A DNA stretch of 64,000 nucleotides from Mimachlamys varia (GCA_947623455.1 OX392534.1:41793426-41857425); one strand, 5' to 3'. Positions 22,136 through 36,100 are shown, counted from the first letter of the stretch. Numbers and translations: made by a program. The notes: a model not told the origin generated them from the sequence alone.

Positions 22136-24469
22136 AATAATGAATTGGATAATTTGCAGTCAAAGATTTTAGTCTGAATTCTTTAAGGTTACAAGAGACA
22201 GGCTGAAACCAGATGAGCTATGCAGGCCAATTTACCTCTTGTTTAGTAAATTGTTACAACTGGAACCTAGCACTGGTTAATTATCTGCTCAATGTACAAT
22301 ACTTTTACTTTCAGACCAACTGGCTTTCCTGGGAAAAAAATTCAAAATACAAATGGAAGTGATGAGTTATATTCAGAGCCTTCTAAAGGAAGATACTACC
22401 AAAGTCCAAACCTGATGTTTCTTGTCTAAATTGCAAAGCTCTGACCTACATCTAGTATGGTAGATTTGAATATAGGTCTTGGCGATATATATAATTTGTA
22501 TACATGTACATTGTACAACTTGTCTTTCCTTCACACTCCCATGTACAAAGTTTGACGATTATTTCCTTTAATAGGTCAAGATAGGTGACAATGACCTAGT
22601 TTTGTTATGTGACTGCCTTTTACAGATGTAACCACGTACCGGTAACAAATTCAATGATAGTATATTGGACAAAACCGAAAGATGGACAGAGGCACATGAC
22701 AAACCCTGTACATGTAAGTTCTCGTTGATACATGTACAATGCATTTGGTCAAGAAAAAAAATACATATAATTTTATAATTATTACTTTGTCTGTGTGGAA
22801 TGCAATATAGTTTAATCTGTCTAAACCAGAAAATGTCTGAAACCGAAATAATTCACTTTCCCTAAATATTACAAATGTCCATAATTTATCTCGCAGATAG
22901 TGAATAGCAATTAATTAACTTACAGAGACTATTAAAAAAAGTGAAAACTGTTTTAAGTCTGTTTCGATAGGAGCTGGGTTAGACATGTTATACTGTTAAG
23001 GCTGTTCCAGAATTAGGGGTGGGAGCTCGAGGCACTTTTCAAGAGACCCCAACACCAATCAAATATTGAAAGTGATTAATATAATGAATAGTAGGCAGAT
23101 CTGGTTTTGACCCTTTCACTCATGATACATTACATAATTATCAATATTAGTGTCTCCAATCTCCCCTGACATGATTTATTATGGAATAGCACTTAGGGAG
23201 CTTTCTAGTAAACGATTGTAGTAAGTTCCCCATCACATACATGTATTACCTTAAAAGCAAAGCAAACATCAATACACAATCTTTCTTAAAAAATAATTTT
23301 AATATATATTTTCAGCACTTGATTTACAAACTGTTCTTAATAAACATTTGAAATGTACTAAACATCTTGTATCGCTGCCTATTTACATGAGTTTCATCTT
23401 ACAATCAAAATCACACAATTTTCAGTGAAACCCTGTCTGTCAGACTTGAACATCTTACATATGTGACAACCTGTAGCTGTAGGATTCTAAATGACTGTAA
23501 CCCCAAAGTTACCAGTTATAATCATGGCTTTACCTACCAACCATGACAATATATGTAAGGTTATATATTTGAGTCCTCCTTTACATCGATGGAGACACAT
23601 CTGTTTTGTTTGGACTGTTCATGCAAATCATGTCCTGTCCAAGTTTCATTCAAAAGTATTAACTTAAATTTTCTGAAATTGGTATAAAGAAAAAATTCCT
23701 GAATATTTTCCTCAGTAACTTCATTAATGCTGAAGAATTTCAAAACATGCCCTGTGCTGGACTTCGTGCAACCTAAAAACTTATGTAAATTTTTTATCTG
23801 ATTGTTGTGAATGATGTTGAACTTAAGAATAAATTGGAGAAAGAATTTTGACCTGTGGTAGATCTGTAATAGATCAGTGGTTGGATCCATAATTATTATC
23901 ATCTAATCTATTCTTGTCAAAATCATACTGCTATTTCACAGAATATCACATCTGCTTCACTGTGACAGGTTTTATCCATACAGTATAGCATAATAATTTT
24001 ACTTCAAAATTTTGTTTGAGCTTCAAGAGCATAGAAATAAACAGATATGTTACTGATAATCGTTTGATAAGAGTATCATACAAACAGATTAAGTAGTTTT
24101 TGTGGCACTGTTACTGTCGTGGTATGATGTACATTTGTGATTTCAACCCATTGTATACATTAACTCAAATACTGTAAACTTGTACATGCCTACCAGCATT
24201 CAAACACTAAGATGAATATGTACATACTATTTTAAACCAAATTATGATACTATACATATCAGCTCACTAACTTACAATCAATTAAGATACATTCCTCAAT
24301 ATATCAGTTTATACATATGTAACATCAAAGTTTTGCCTTATACACAAAGTAATGTATTAAACTTTTCACAATGTTTCAAGGCTGACTGACTGGTCCCTTT
24401 GTCAAGCTATGACTGCGAACACAAGGTCATTGTTTGAGGAATGGACCCGGAATGCACTCAAACACTCAC

Positions 24470-24735
24470 AGATTACAAAGAGTCCCATAGTGCACTCCGA
24501 ATGCCATAGCTTGCTGACTGAACCCACAGTGCAATCTTACAGTCATAGCTTGACAAAGAGACCCAGAGTGCACTTTTAACAATTAAAGCTTTACAAAGGG
24601 ATCTGGAATGCACTATGACAGCCATAGCTTTACAAAGAGACCTGGAGTGCACTTTTAACAATTAAAGATTTACAAAGGGACCTGGAATGCACTATGACAG
24701 CCATAGCTTGACCAAGGAACCCGAAGTGCAAAGTG
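24470..24735 (+). repeat. 43-bp tandem repeat with 86-bp higher order
   Basis: Units of type acaaagagacctggagtgca alternate with acaaagggacctggaatgca, giving an 86-bp two-unit period. The wider interval 22.2-25.4 kb shows no gene; a minus-strand 113-codon frame at 23561-23902 has AT-driven composition and no domain. Confidence 0.8.
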
Positions 24736-25490
24736 AACAGTTTGACTTGAAAAGTTTGTATATAATCACATGAACACTTTGATATAACATAGCACTGAAA
24801 TGCATTTTACATACCAATTTAAACAAACTATGATATATACCAGCTCACTTAATTGTGTTATTCAAACTCTCTTAATACAAATACTTACATGTTATTCTAG
24901 CTCACTTACATACAAACACTTGTGTGTTATTCAGCTCTCTTCCATTATTCCTGCTCACTTTCATACTAACACTTTTGTCCAGTTCACTAACATACTGGTA
25001 CACTAAGTACACAATCACACTAATTACAGACATATCTCATCATACATCATTCTGTGCTCATTGTCCTCTGGACATTAATATGGTTCCCTGTTGCACCTAT
25101 GTATGTGCCACTTTTGCTGCTTTGCCATCTTTTAATACATTTTCCCTCAAAACAACTTTCATTTGCCTAATAAATGACGAATTGATTCATTAAAATTACA
25201 TATGACCCTATTTATGTTACCTTTACAAAAAGACTATGATTCTAAATCATTCTTAATTCATGTCAGAGGAATCATGGACAAAAAACTATTCTGTGGTTTG
25301 TTCTTCAAAAAATGTATTAGATTTTTTTCCCTGTGGCAGATGAAATACATTAAAAGGCAGCATCATTTAGTTTACCGATGGAAGGAAATCTTAGGTTTTA
25401 AAAGACATTAAAGAGCAGAAGAAATCATATGAGGTAAGTGTCTGTAGTTACCATAACACAAGCTCTCCATAACCATTCCCACTCGTACCG

Positions 25491-28400
25491 CTATAAACCC
25501 ATCATCTCTTTAGATTCACCCTCTTCTGTTTGCAGTGTTTCGCTGGCATATCTTTGTAAGAGCTCCATCTTTTTTCTTTGCACAAGGGCTTCTTCAATCT
25601 AAAGAAAATTAGAGAAATTACTACTCATTAAATCGTTAGTAAGGATGTGAGGATGATGGTTTTGATGAAAATAAACTAATCTTATGTAAATGGTTGGCAA
25701 GCCCTAATAAACAGAACATTCAGGATCAGTCCATCAAGTAGTAGATTCTCAGCATAACAGAAAATTGTCCATGCAGTGTAATTTTCTTCGCCTTTTCTAC
25801 TTTCTGTAATGATGGGAAAATTCCCATTACAGCAAATAAAAGCATTAGTATAATACAGGACGAAATGAAAACCGAGTAAAAATTGATTTCATTGGTGTAA
25901 GGAGAAAATCTGACACTGTATATAGCATCTTCATCAATTATAAAATTACCAGAGTTTTTGATAGAGTTAGAAATATACCATGTTTTTGATAAACTTAAAA
26001 ATATGCCATAGACTACACCTAACACTTTACCAACTATATATGAAATAGTATACTTTTTTTCAAAACAAACAATATTAGTGAATGTGCAAATAGACGGTTA
26101 CCTCTTTTTGTGATGGAACAGGAACGTGTGCTATAAAATGTTGGTTTTCTTCCTCAGCTTTAGATGTCTCCATTTCTTCTTCCTCAATCTTCATCAAAAT
26201 ATCAAAAATAATGTAAGAGCATATGGGAATCTAATAAATACAAAAATATTCAATCACTACACAGTAATTCACTTGGGGTACATTCATGCTACCAGTTGAA
26301 CCTGTATAAACAAACGCATTAAGACCAAACCATAGGCAGAGCTAAAAATCCACAGTTTCGGAGGAAAAATTAATAACATATCAAGAATAAAATGCTGTTG
26401 TTTCATGTGTCCACTAAATTATATAACTTATCTTCACATGTACTGACAATATTTAAGAAATAAATACCACAAACTAGCAATAGCTTGCAATTTAGTTTCG
26501 GCCAGGTTCGTCTGGACCCCTAAAACTACATGTGCCAAATTTTCCAGAGGTCAGCCACAGTCAAAATTTGTGCCTGGTGTTTTCGCTCCAGGTTCAACTG
26601 GTTCAACTAGTTCAACCGGTAGCGTGAATGTACCCTAAATAAGCAAAGGAAACACTCACATTATCACTTTTAATCCTTTAAAGTACTTTTAAGTGTGAGT
26701 TTACACAATATTTAGAAATATATAAAGTCATTCGTATTTGTGTGTCAATGTATTAACAGTTATGTGCTGTGTTTGTGTTGATGCCCTAGTTTTCTGTTTC
26801 ACAGTTGCTGAGTGAACTAGAAATGTGATTGTAAAACAAGGATGCCCAACTTCCCACTTTGTCAGTAACAAAGTTTGTCAGAGGTCAAGGTCAAATGGAA
26901 TAAGAACCCTACAACCAACACCACTCGTTCAGAGGTATAAGCCTATGAAGTTTCATGATCATAGGCCTGGTACTTGGGCCAAAACTGACCTAAACGCAGA
27001 AATTAAACCGAAGTCCCAGAAGTCAAGGTCAAAGGTCAAGATCATAAAAACCCCTGCAACCAAAACTACTTGTTGAGATGTATTAGCATATGAATTTTCA
27101 TGACCATAGGCCTGATACTTAGGCCAAAACTGACCTTAACGCAGAAACTAATACTTAATGCCCTACACCACTTCGTGGTGGCACATAAAATATACAAAAA
27201 CAAGTTTATCCCAAAGAGATCACATGTCACAGAATACATAAGATCTGATCTGGTGGACTGTAACCACATATGTACACAGAAGGTCTATGTAACCTATACT
27301 AGGGTTGTACCTCCTCTTACTGGTACAGGACTGGTTCGTCCTTGTGTCACAGAATACATTACATTAGATCTAAATGTGTAGACAGATACCATACATGTAT
27401 GTACACAGAAGTTCTAGCTCTATGTGACCTATATGTTAGGGTTGTACCTCCTCTTGCTGGTACAGGACTGGCTCTTCCTCCTCTTCCGCCTCCTCATCAC
27501 CATGGTTACCCTGAGCCCGGGCCTCCTGTTGTTCTTTCCATTCCCTTACTGCTTGGGTGATGGCTATAGTATTGAAAAGAAACTTAAGTTACCATTTTTT
27601 TTACTTAAAAAACTGAGCTAGACAAAGATAAAATTAGCTCAAATTTGAAACAGAAAAACACTACAAGATATCTTTCTGTTAATCAGAGAAAAGGGTTTAA
27701 TATTGTAAATTTAAAATTGTTGTAAAAGATGCAAATATCCATAGCAGTTATGTTTACAATGAAAACAATTTTCAAAAACAAGTAGCAATGCTTTGTGAAT
27801 AACAAGTTTGAAAGACAAGAAGCCCAGATAGCCTGTATCGCCTGAATACAGCTATATCGAAACCATTATGTACTGTTTGAATAATAACCTGATTTTCATG
27901 CAGAAGATGAATTTTAAAGAATATACATCTCCCATATTGGGCCCCACCCCTCACGCCCTTAAGGGGTCAGACCTACCATATACACAAAACTGAAATCCTT
28001 TCAACAAAGGATGTTTCAGACCAAATACATATCCTTTCATTCCCCCAGAAGAAGTAGGATTAAAAAAAATGATGTATTTTCCCTTATTTCTCCTCGGGCC
28101 CCTTGGGGTCAAACCTACCATTTATACAAACTGAATCCCCTTCACCCAAGGATACTTCAAAGCAAATATCAATACAGAAGAAGCAGGATTTTAAAGAATT
28201 TGCTATGTTTTTCCTCTTGGGCCCTGCCCCTCAGGTCCCTGTGTGTGTGTGTGGGGGGGGGGGGGCATACTCTACATTAATACAAAATATGTTCCATTCA
28301 TCCAAAGAAGATGCTTCAGATAAATCATAAGTTATGAAACAGTTGTATGTCATTTGTTTAATGACAAAGGAAAGGAAGTCTCAAGGATACTGTTTGTTAT

Positions 28401-31400
28401 TTACCTAATTCTACAGAATAAAACCTTGTAATTCCTACATTCACTTGGTCTACTGACCAAAATAGCTAATCCCTAGTATGTACAAACCTTCTTTTTCTAC
28501 TTCTTGTTCTATGGGTACGATAATGCCATCGTCTTCGTCTCTGTAACCATAGTAATCGGCGTCAATGTCCTTCATCATCTCTGCTCGTGTTTTTCGTACC
28601 ATCGGAGGTGCTATATTAATGAAGAGTCAAATTTATCATTAACTTATGCTTTTTTAAATTTGAATTTCATCTTTTAAAAAAAAAAAGCTGGAGGGCAAAG
28701 CTGTTGTTGAGTGAAGGATATCAAATATACTGGAAATGTGTCAAGTTGACTCCTGACGTAAATGTTTAATCTGAAAAGCTTGACCCTTTCACCACTGTGT
28801 GTGTAAAGCAATATCAATGCACGGTACAATCTACTCAAAATACATAGGAATGGAAGGGCTTTGTGTTCAAAATAACCTCTTTTCAACAATATATTAATTT
28901 CTGTCAATCAGAGATTAGAATATTTTCATACTTAGTCTATTCAAATTACTTTTTACAAATATGAGCAAATGGAGAGCAAGGAAAACTTAGTTATTCACAT
29001 ACAACAAATTATCTGTCAATAATGACACTGTATATATAAGACGCAAAGTGTTTCTAAAAGGATGCAAAATTGAGTAACTTACGTTCTTGTTCAAACAATT
29101 CCTTGACACCAGGAAGCTCCTTTGCAGCTCCAAAGTATCTGAAATAACCAAACAGTAGGAAGCAGGTTATTCCATTATTAAAGTGTTTCAGTTGGAAAAA
29201 TGATCTAGTTATGCTAACTTATTAGTGAGCCTGAGTTATACTTAGGGCTGCCTGTTATACTATATTGCAATGGCAAGGGTCATAGTTTATGCTTGGCACC
29301 TCCAGTTATATTTAGGTCATACATTATGCTAATTAGGGGTCTTGGTTACACTTAGGGTCATACGTGTACTAATGGTCTTGGTTTAACTTAGAGCCATATT
29401 TCATACTAAGTGCCTCGGTTTAAACTAGTAACTACGGTCACCACTTGTAATAAGGTCCTTAGTTTTACTTAGGGCCACAGCTGACACCTTGGTTTAAGTG
29501 GGATATATTTGGTATCGACTGAAAGATACAAGTTTCACCTTTAAAATGAGGCATGCATGTTTAAAATTGGACTTCATTCAGTGAAGAAAACAAGCTTAGA
29601 GTGAAAATAGGTCGATTTTCTCGTTGAGGCTAGTTCTTTCCCTTGTCACATATTATATAGGTAGTGAGAGGGGTTATATTAGAGAGCGGTAAAATAATTA
29701 TCTGACAATAATTTCATAGTGATATAGGTCCATGCCTAGCCCTGTGGTTTTACCTGGCATTTACAGTCACCCTTCATGAAGTTCTTAGTTTTACTAAGAC
29801 TATAGTTTATACCCCGGTTTTACCTTGTACTTGTTGCGATGGTATAACAACCCACAAATAGGATTTTATCAGCTTTTTTGGCCCACCAACACTCACTCAC
29901 TTTCTAGATTCTGTAAGAGGTAATTTGATTGCTAATGAAAAAGTTCACCAGGATATAACTCCTTATGGGAAGTTGTCGAAAGTATGTGGAGAGTTACCAA
30001 GCAGCAATAGGGACCTGCAGTACAATCAGACTACATGGTGATTGACTATTAGGTTTGGAATGGTGCCCTCTGACACATCCAATCAATATATAAAGTCCCT
30101 GATAACTTACTTATATCCCCTGTTTCCTGGAACTTCTTTTCCTTCTTGATCCAACATTTTTGGTCCAATTTTCTACAAAGAAACAACTCCACTCAAACTG
30201 ACAGTTTTTGTACTGCAACATATTTGTTGAATCCAGTAACTAAATCATTCGAAATGTGTTGTATGTATATCCACTAATAGATTTCTAAAACAGAAACTAT
30301 TGTGATCATGAGTTAAATATGGGTTTTATCTTTATTAAAGAAACAAAATTCAGAACAAAAGCCGTATTCACGAAATTGTCAAAATGTGTACGTACCCGAT
30401 AGTCAGGCCCATTGAGATCCTTAATGTGATCTTCCCAGTGGCCCTTCTCTCGTAACAACTTGTTGATTTCATCGTTGAGATCTCGGAGTCGAAATTCACC
30501 CAAACCAGCTTGATTAAAACATCAAACATAAACTTATGAATTATTCCTCAAATAGTTGTTGCTCTTATAACTGGTAAATCATTGAATTATAAGTGAGATA
30601 AGGTTTTTCAACAAAACAAAAACATTTTTATAAAATATATCACCAGTAACAATTAGGAATTAGAAACATTTTGAAAATACATAAAAAAACTGTTCTGACT
30701 ATCATACCATTTTGGATTTGAGCAACTTTTCGTGAAATTTCTCCTATGATCTGTCTTCTGAATTTCTCAGCTTTCCTTAAATCAGTACATTCTGAAGCTA
30801 TGTATGGCCGTCTTTCCTGAAAGATATAATTACATGTGTATAATGAATTTGGTTAACAGGTCTATAATATCTCCATTTTTTAGGAAAGAGCAAAACACAA
30901 AATAAAGTTTTAAGGGGTTCCACTTTACATTATTTTTCAAACACATCTACACATATTATTGTCATATTATTTTTCAGTCAATTAAAATTATCTCCAATAA
31001 AAAGTTTTTATATGAAACATGCAATCTTAAATCTTCATATAATACATAATAAATATAAAACTAACTCTGAAAGTGGCGAACAAACCTTCGATTTTGCAAA
31101 ACAAAAACATCGGGATGTTTAAGACAAGGGGAGATAATTTGGTAAGACAATTTTGTAGAATCATATTGAGTCCTTATAGTTTCATATGAAGAAATATTGT
31201 GCTGGTGGATCAACCTCATTTTGTAAATTAAGAAATAAAGCAAAGTTTCAACAGTTAAAATTTTAGTTTTTATCAGACTGGACCACTCAATCCACAAGTG
31301 ATTGTATTTCAGATGTCAGTCTTAGTTCAGATCTGCTCCTGTCATTTTTTTAAAAGGAAGTTAATTTAGAAGAATAATACAAAGACCTTTTTTTACATAC

Positions 31401-32901
31401 CCAGTTCAACCATATAAACAAGCTCAATGTGAAAGAAAACAAAAGACTCAGATCTGAGCCAAAATCAGGAAACATTTGGTGTGTACATTTAAAGGCCCAA
31501 TAAACATAACTTTCGGCAAATCTTGAAGCGAAAATCAAGCCTAATAACTTTTATATTTATAGACTTAGTTACGATTAACTGATATCAGCAATATTCAAGA
31601 TGAATTCTTATGCGGTTACCGGTACAACAGCAGTTGGAACTCGGTATTTGTAAACATGCGTCCAATTTTGAACTGTCTTCTGACTTCAGCTTGTTTTTGA
31701 AGTGGGCCCCACCTGAACTATTTTCAATTCTTTGGATTTTTCTGCCAAGAGTTTCTTGTTAGTAACCGCTCAGGTTTACTTTGTTTTAGGCTTATTTTTG
31801 CATGGTTATTAACTGGGTTTTTTTTCAGAATCACAAAAAATTTCTTGAAGTTATGTATATTGGGCCTTTAAATTTGAGTGATTTTATAAATTAGTTTGTG
31901 TCACAAATCTATTCTACAGTGTACTTCACATCTATCGTAACTAGGGCACAGGGCAATTTACCTTTTTAACCTGGAATTTTTTTTTTGTATCACTTGAACT
32001 GGGATACCGGTATATGCAAAAGCAACCTTGGTCTTTAGGGTTGACTTGATAAGGGGAGATAATTTGAAAATGTTTCATTGTTCATGATGTTTATATATAA
32101 TTACCTGTTCCTTATTATCACCAAGATGAGCTGCCCGCCATCTGGCTAAAGTTGTCCTATAATTAATAGCAAAGAAAAAAACACAAATATTATAGACAGT
32201 AATGGTTCATATCTATATAATCGAATAGGTTATTGAATTATAATTTAGGATCACTTATATTTTCTAAATTCTGTTAAATAAGAATTTCAATATGATGGGA
32301 AGGAGTTTCAGACTCTTTTCACCAATCATGCCATCAGACATCATCAAGTAATGGCAACATCTAGACGAGTTATAATTCTAACTCTCAAGCCATCCAAGAA
32401 GACAGTCTCCTGAAGTTCCTGTAAATACATCTGTGCAGCTATAATATATATAATGGGAACATTGAAAATCATACTCACATAGCTTTTTCACTATTACGCG
32501 CCTGTGGATAGAAATGGGAAATAAAAATCAGATGACTTCCAGCTGTATGTAAACATTTTATTGAACTCATCAAATTTTACACAAATGTATTCTACAGTAC
32601 ACAGTACTAGTAGTTATAATCTAAGTTAGAAAATAATGTACACATTCCATCAGATAGTATTTTTTCGTCATGATAAATGGTCTCGGCAATCAAGTTACGT
32701 GTGCAAAAAAATGTAAGTAAGTACATTAATGAGCATAAGATGAACATATATATTTGTATGATTCTTATTTTTAGGCACATCACAATGCAATCTGTTCAAA
32801 ATGGACATGGTCAGATTTCAAATAAGCCAGTTTTACAATGTGTGTAGACACAATGGCCTAGCCCATTGTTTACACTGATAGATTATTAGTATACATACCA
32901 T
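25491..32901 (-). CDS. ISY1: Pre-mRNA-splicing factor ISY1, 11 exons
   Basis: Spliced CDS on the minus strand, 852 nt, 283 aa (human 285). Exons in transcription order: 32901-32899, 32501-32479, 32156-32105, 30816-30708, 30508-30396, 30172-30111, 29138-29083, 28610-28488, 27563-27448, 26188-26102, 25598-25491. Signature blocks are ARNSEKAMTTLARW at the N-terminus, RRQIIGEISRKVAQIQN, GLGEFRLRDLNDEINKLLRE, GNRGYKYFGAAKELPGV, YYGYRDEDDGIIVP and, near the end, HFIAHVPVPSQKE. ISY1 (yeast Isy1/Ntc30) belongs to the NTC-related part of the catalytic spliceosome; in animals it has also been linked to miRNA processing and DNA repair. An acidic Glu-rich stretch lies in exon 9, as in orthologues. Exon 1 contributes only the start codon. 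It shares a 238-bp head-to-head promoter interval with IMP4. The exon 10 acceptor has two nearby AGs in frame, so its first residues are slightly uncertain. Confidence 0.97.
26830..27130 (+). repeat. Tandem duplication of about 147 bp in ISY1 intron 9
   Basis: The block around tttcatgatcataggcctgg … ctgacctaaacgcagaaa at 26945-27003 recurs at 27093-27150 with a few changes. It resembles other dispersed repeats here that contain aggtcaaggtcaaa. Confidence 0.75.
27895..28330 (+). repeat. About 130-bp degenerate tandem repeat in ISY1 intron 8
   Basis: Three diverged units share gggccc…cctcaggtc/ggggtcaaacctaccat, then ggatgcttcaga and aagaagcaggattttaaa. A GT run and a 13-G run are embedded (28241-28265). 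Confidence 0.7.
29200..29520 (+). repeat. Degenerate short tandem repeat in ISY1 intron 6
   Basis: Repeated phrases ttggttacacttagggtcat, ttggtttaacttagagccat and tagttttacttagggccaca recur about every 45-60 bp. Boundaries are vague. Confidence 0.55.
31489..31873. mobile_element. MITE with AAAGGCCCAATA termini in ISY1 intron 3
   Basis: The left end AAAGGCCCAATAAACATAAC and the inverted right end GTTATGTATATTGGGCCTTT give terminal inverted repeats of about 20 bp with one mismatch. About 385 bp, non-coding. Superfamily not assigned. Confidence 0.65.
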
Positions 32902-33139
32902 GGTATCTTTCTGTCGAAAGCAATGTCACACAATACTTCAGGAACTTTCAACACACAACACTCAAAATAAAAGCGGAAACGTTGTGCATATGATAGTCGT
33001 GGTTAAGAAGATGCTTAATTCATGTATCCATATTGACCCGTTAAATACAAACGTTTACGTGATCAGAGTATTACAAATGTCAACACACATGAAAGACACC
33101 AACACGTGTGGGATGGCTGGCTAATACAATAACAACAAG
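32902..33139. promoter_or_regulatory. Shared head-to-head promoter of ISY1 and IMP4
   Basis: The 238 bp between the two start codons must hold both 5'UTRs and both initiation regions. There is no TATA box in a usual place. A GGAA (ETS-like) core in agcggaaacg near 32970 and a CACGTG E-box near 33102 are visible. Function is inferred from geometry. Confidence 0.75.
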
Positions 33140-36100
33140 ATGGTGAGTTTATAAGAATAGAAATGTACTTAGGACATTGACAAATATTAAAAGATGTCAT
33201 ATAATATGTGCTGTTGTTATGTAGAAATGAGTAATTTCGGTAAAACGGATGAAGTGTTGAGACTAGAATGCGGGGGTGGGGGGGGAGGGGGGGGGGGGGG
33301 TCGTTTGGAAGACCAGCTGATGATCGAAGACCGTACGTTAGACGGATGACTACCATGCAAGGACAGCTGCATTTCCCGCCCAATCTCATTCTTATGTTAC
33401 TTTTTTGTATTCGGCAGTTGATAAAAAGTACTGACATATACATATTGACATAGGCATTCAGTGTCAACATACCATGCAGTAAAGCATAATATTACATATA
33501 ATTTATAAGTCTCTAGTACGACTAGGGCTGGGCGGTTTTACCGGTATACCGGTATAACGTGGTATAAAGTTTTGATGGTACGTACTGTGGTACATTAGTC
33601 CTGTACCGGTTTTTTGGGGACTTTCATTTAACTTATCAATTTGAAAGAACTATTTGTTACATAGATCAATTGAAATTCCAATATGGTTTAAAAAAATATT
33701 TCCTTTAAGTTTGCTGATCAACTAGGACAGACATAGCTTCACTCAAACAATATAAGAGGATAACACAACGAAAAACTTATGACAGGCCTCTTGTGGATTG
33801 GCTTCAGAACAAAAACAGCCCGAGACCTTTAGCTAGCTCAAACATTCAATCAAGGTGGTATACCGTGGTACGTACCGCAGTATTTGCTTAAATACCGTGG
33901 TATACCGTGGTACGTTTGATTTTGTGGTACCCAGCTCTAAGTACGACCATCCCTTGAGTATGCCTATACCTGTACCGTTTGGGACCCTCATATGCAAGTT
34001 AACATCGACAAGATTGAAATGGTGCAGCGCAGGGCAGCATGTTAAATTATGTGGTTATATTAACAAGCAGAGGTACAACCATCGCACATCTAGTGTTAAT
34101 GAGATGGTGCACCACTTACAGTTACACCCCCTCTCAGAAAGACATAGAGATACACCTCTTACAATGCTAACCAATATTGTTAATGAAAAATAACAGATTA
34201 ACCCCCCCCCCCCCCCCTGTCAGACACTCCAGACACAGCCATCAATTCCAGATGTTGTCTCCTGTACTACACTAGATTCTTTACAAAACTGCTCTCTTCA
34301 ACTTTTACCACAGTCCAAACTAATGTAATCAGTATGTCACGGCTCTTTTATCCTCCTCCACAGACATTGTCCTCAGTTACAGGACTAGTTTAAGTTTGTC
34401 AGGATCGTTTTAAAGTAGAAGTAGCTATTATTGCCCCTAGTAAATATACCAGCCGCAATATATTGCTAGACTAGAGAGATCTTCCATTTAGCTTGATCGG
34501 TTAAGCATATGACTAGTAAGCCAGGTGAAGTCCTGGGTTTGATTACTGGCGGAGACATAAATAGAATAATGACCTCTTACAATTGGCACCCATGTAGGGA
34601 CCATAGAATATATTACTTAGCCATGCTTCATTGGCATCACTGAAACCCCTGGAAACTTAAGGACAGGTTCTTTCTTGAGATGGAATATGCAACTGGTAAA
34701 TACTAGCTGTAATATTATTACCACTCAGCTGGGATAATCTTCTCTTTAGCTTGATTGGTTGAGCATAAGACTAACAGTTAGTCGGCTCTAGATGTCCTGG
34801 GTTTGACTCCTGGAATAAATGGAATAATGACCTCTGTTATATGTGTTTTATAAGTTAAGGAGAGGAATAGATAGCGTCATCGTTGCGGCTAGATGATGAT
34901 AAAGAGTGCCGCCACTGGAGATCAAACCCATGACCCTTGGCTCTCCAGCTTGATGCTCTACCGCTGAGCGACAGGGAAAATCACTACAGCTCACGCTTGT
35001 AAGGCAACCTTATCAATGTACATCTTTTACACTTTTCAAACCCCTGCCCTATTTTCTTTTTCAACCATTTGTATCAATCATATTGCAACATCTTAATAAT
35101 TGTCACATATATAGCTAAACAAGCTGCTGAGGCTCAGAATAGGTGCAACAATATGGGATATAGTTTGGTGGCTAGGTTGAAGTACCCTCCTGAGGCATCT
35201 GTCACATGATCACCTCTCTACCCAGCTACTTTGATCTGTTTTAAATGCAAACTTTAATTTTTTTGAAGGGTCATCATGTTTCGTTCCAATAACACTTGGA
35301 GGCTGATTAATTTATGTTCTGTTATTTTAATATTGTTTTTCTATTACCTCAGCTGAGAAGACAAGCCAGACTCCGAAGAGAGTTCATCTACAAGAAGTCT
35401 GAGGAACACAAGGAGAGGGGCATACAAGATAAAAAACAGCGCCTGAAAGCAGCACTAGAAAGTAATATATATTTCTTAAACAGGAGTTAAGAATGGTGCA
35501 CTCATGACTCTTCATCATAAATTCTTATATTTCTTTTATTAGGTGTCTCATGATCAGTGTAAAATGGGCTGACACAAAATGCATGCAAATTAGTTGTGCA
35601 AAGAAATGTCTTTTTTCTGATAGTTGGAATTTGGTGAATTATGAGAGTACACTTGTATTAACCTAAGTTTTTCACACCTATGAAACTTCAGTAGACTGTA
35701 CCGTACATTGATATGGATTAGCCCATTATGATGTACAGTGGTAAAAATGTTAAAACCTTAACAGTCCTTTTAAAAGGAAAAAAAATGGTTTATCCGTATC
35801 TAGTATGAATGCAATTTGATACAAATCTAATAAAAGGGAAACAGATTATTAGAGTTGATTAAAACAACAAACGGATAAACAGATAATTTTCATTTTCATA
35901 TTAAGTATCCAAATATGGATCCATTTGCCTATCTAGAAAAACAATAATAATTCTCTATGTATTTTCTGTTTTTGTTTTTCAGGTGGCCAGCCTATACCTA
36001 CTGACCTGAGGGCAGATGCTGTTGCTATCCAGAAGACCTTAGCCTGGGACGGACCAGGGGCAGAAGGTTCGTTTGGTTGAATTCTGTCCGTTATGTCTGC

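Larger units (their letters stand above)
14338..25490. other. Gene-free convergent interval between HDHD5 and ISY1
   Basis: About 11 kb between the two stop codons. It holds the two 3'UTRs and the elements and repeats listed separately (14835, 15425, 17114, 18165, 18363, 19489, 20520, 20872, 24470). No exon with conserved protein sequence was found in any frame. Confidence 0.7.

Noticed and set aside
23561..23902. 113-codon minus-strand frame
   Set aside because: Amino acids are those expected of AT-rich noncoding DNA (Ile, Asn, Lys, Phe, Leu). No homology recognised.
25726..26025. 99-codon minus-strand frame with hydrophobic stretches
   Set aside because: Lies wholly in ISY1 intron 10, which splices in frame without it; hydrophobicity follows from T-rich sequence.
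33063..33470. 135-codon minus-strand frame across the IMP4 start
   Set aside because: Includes a proline run from the G homopolymer and overlaps the promoter and exon 1 of IMP4; not coding.
34905..34980. A functional tRNA gene on the minus strand
   Set aside because: D-arm and T-arm look good but the ends do not pair as an acceptor stem; kept as a SINE-like head.
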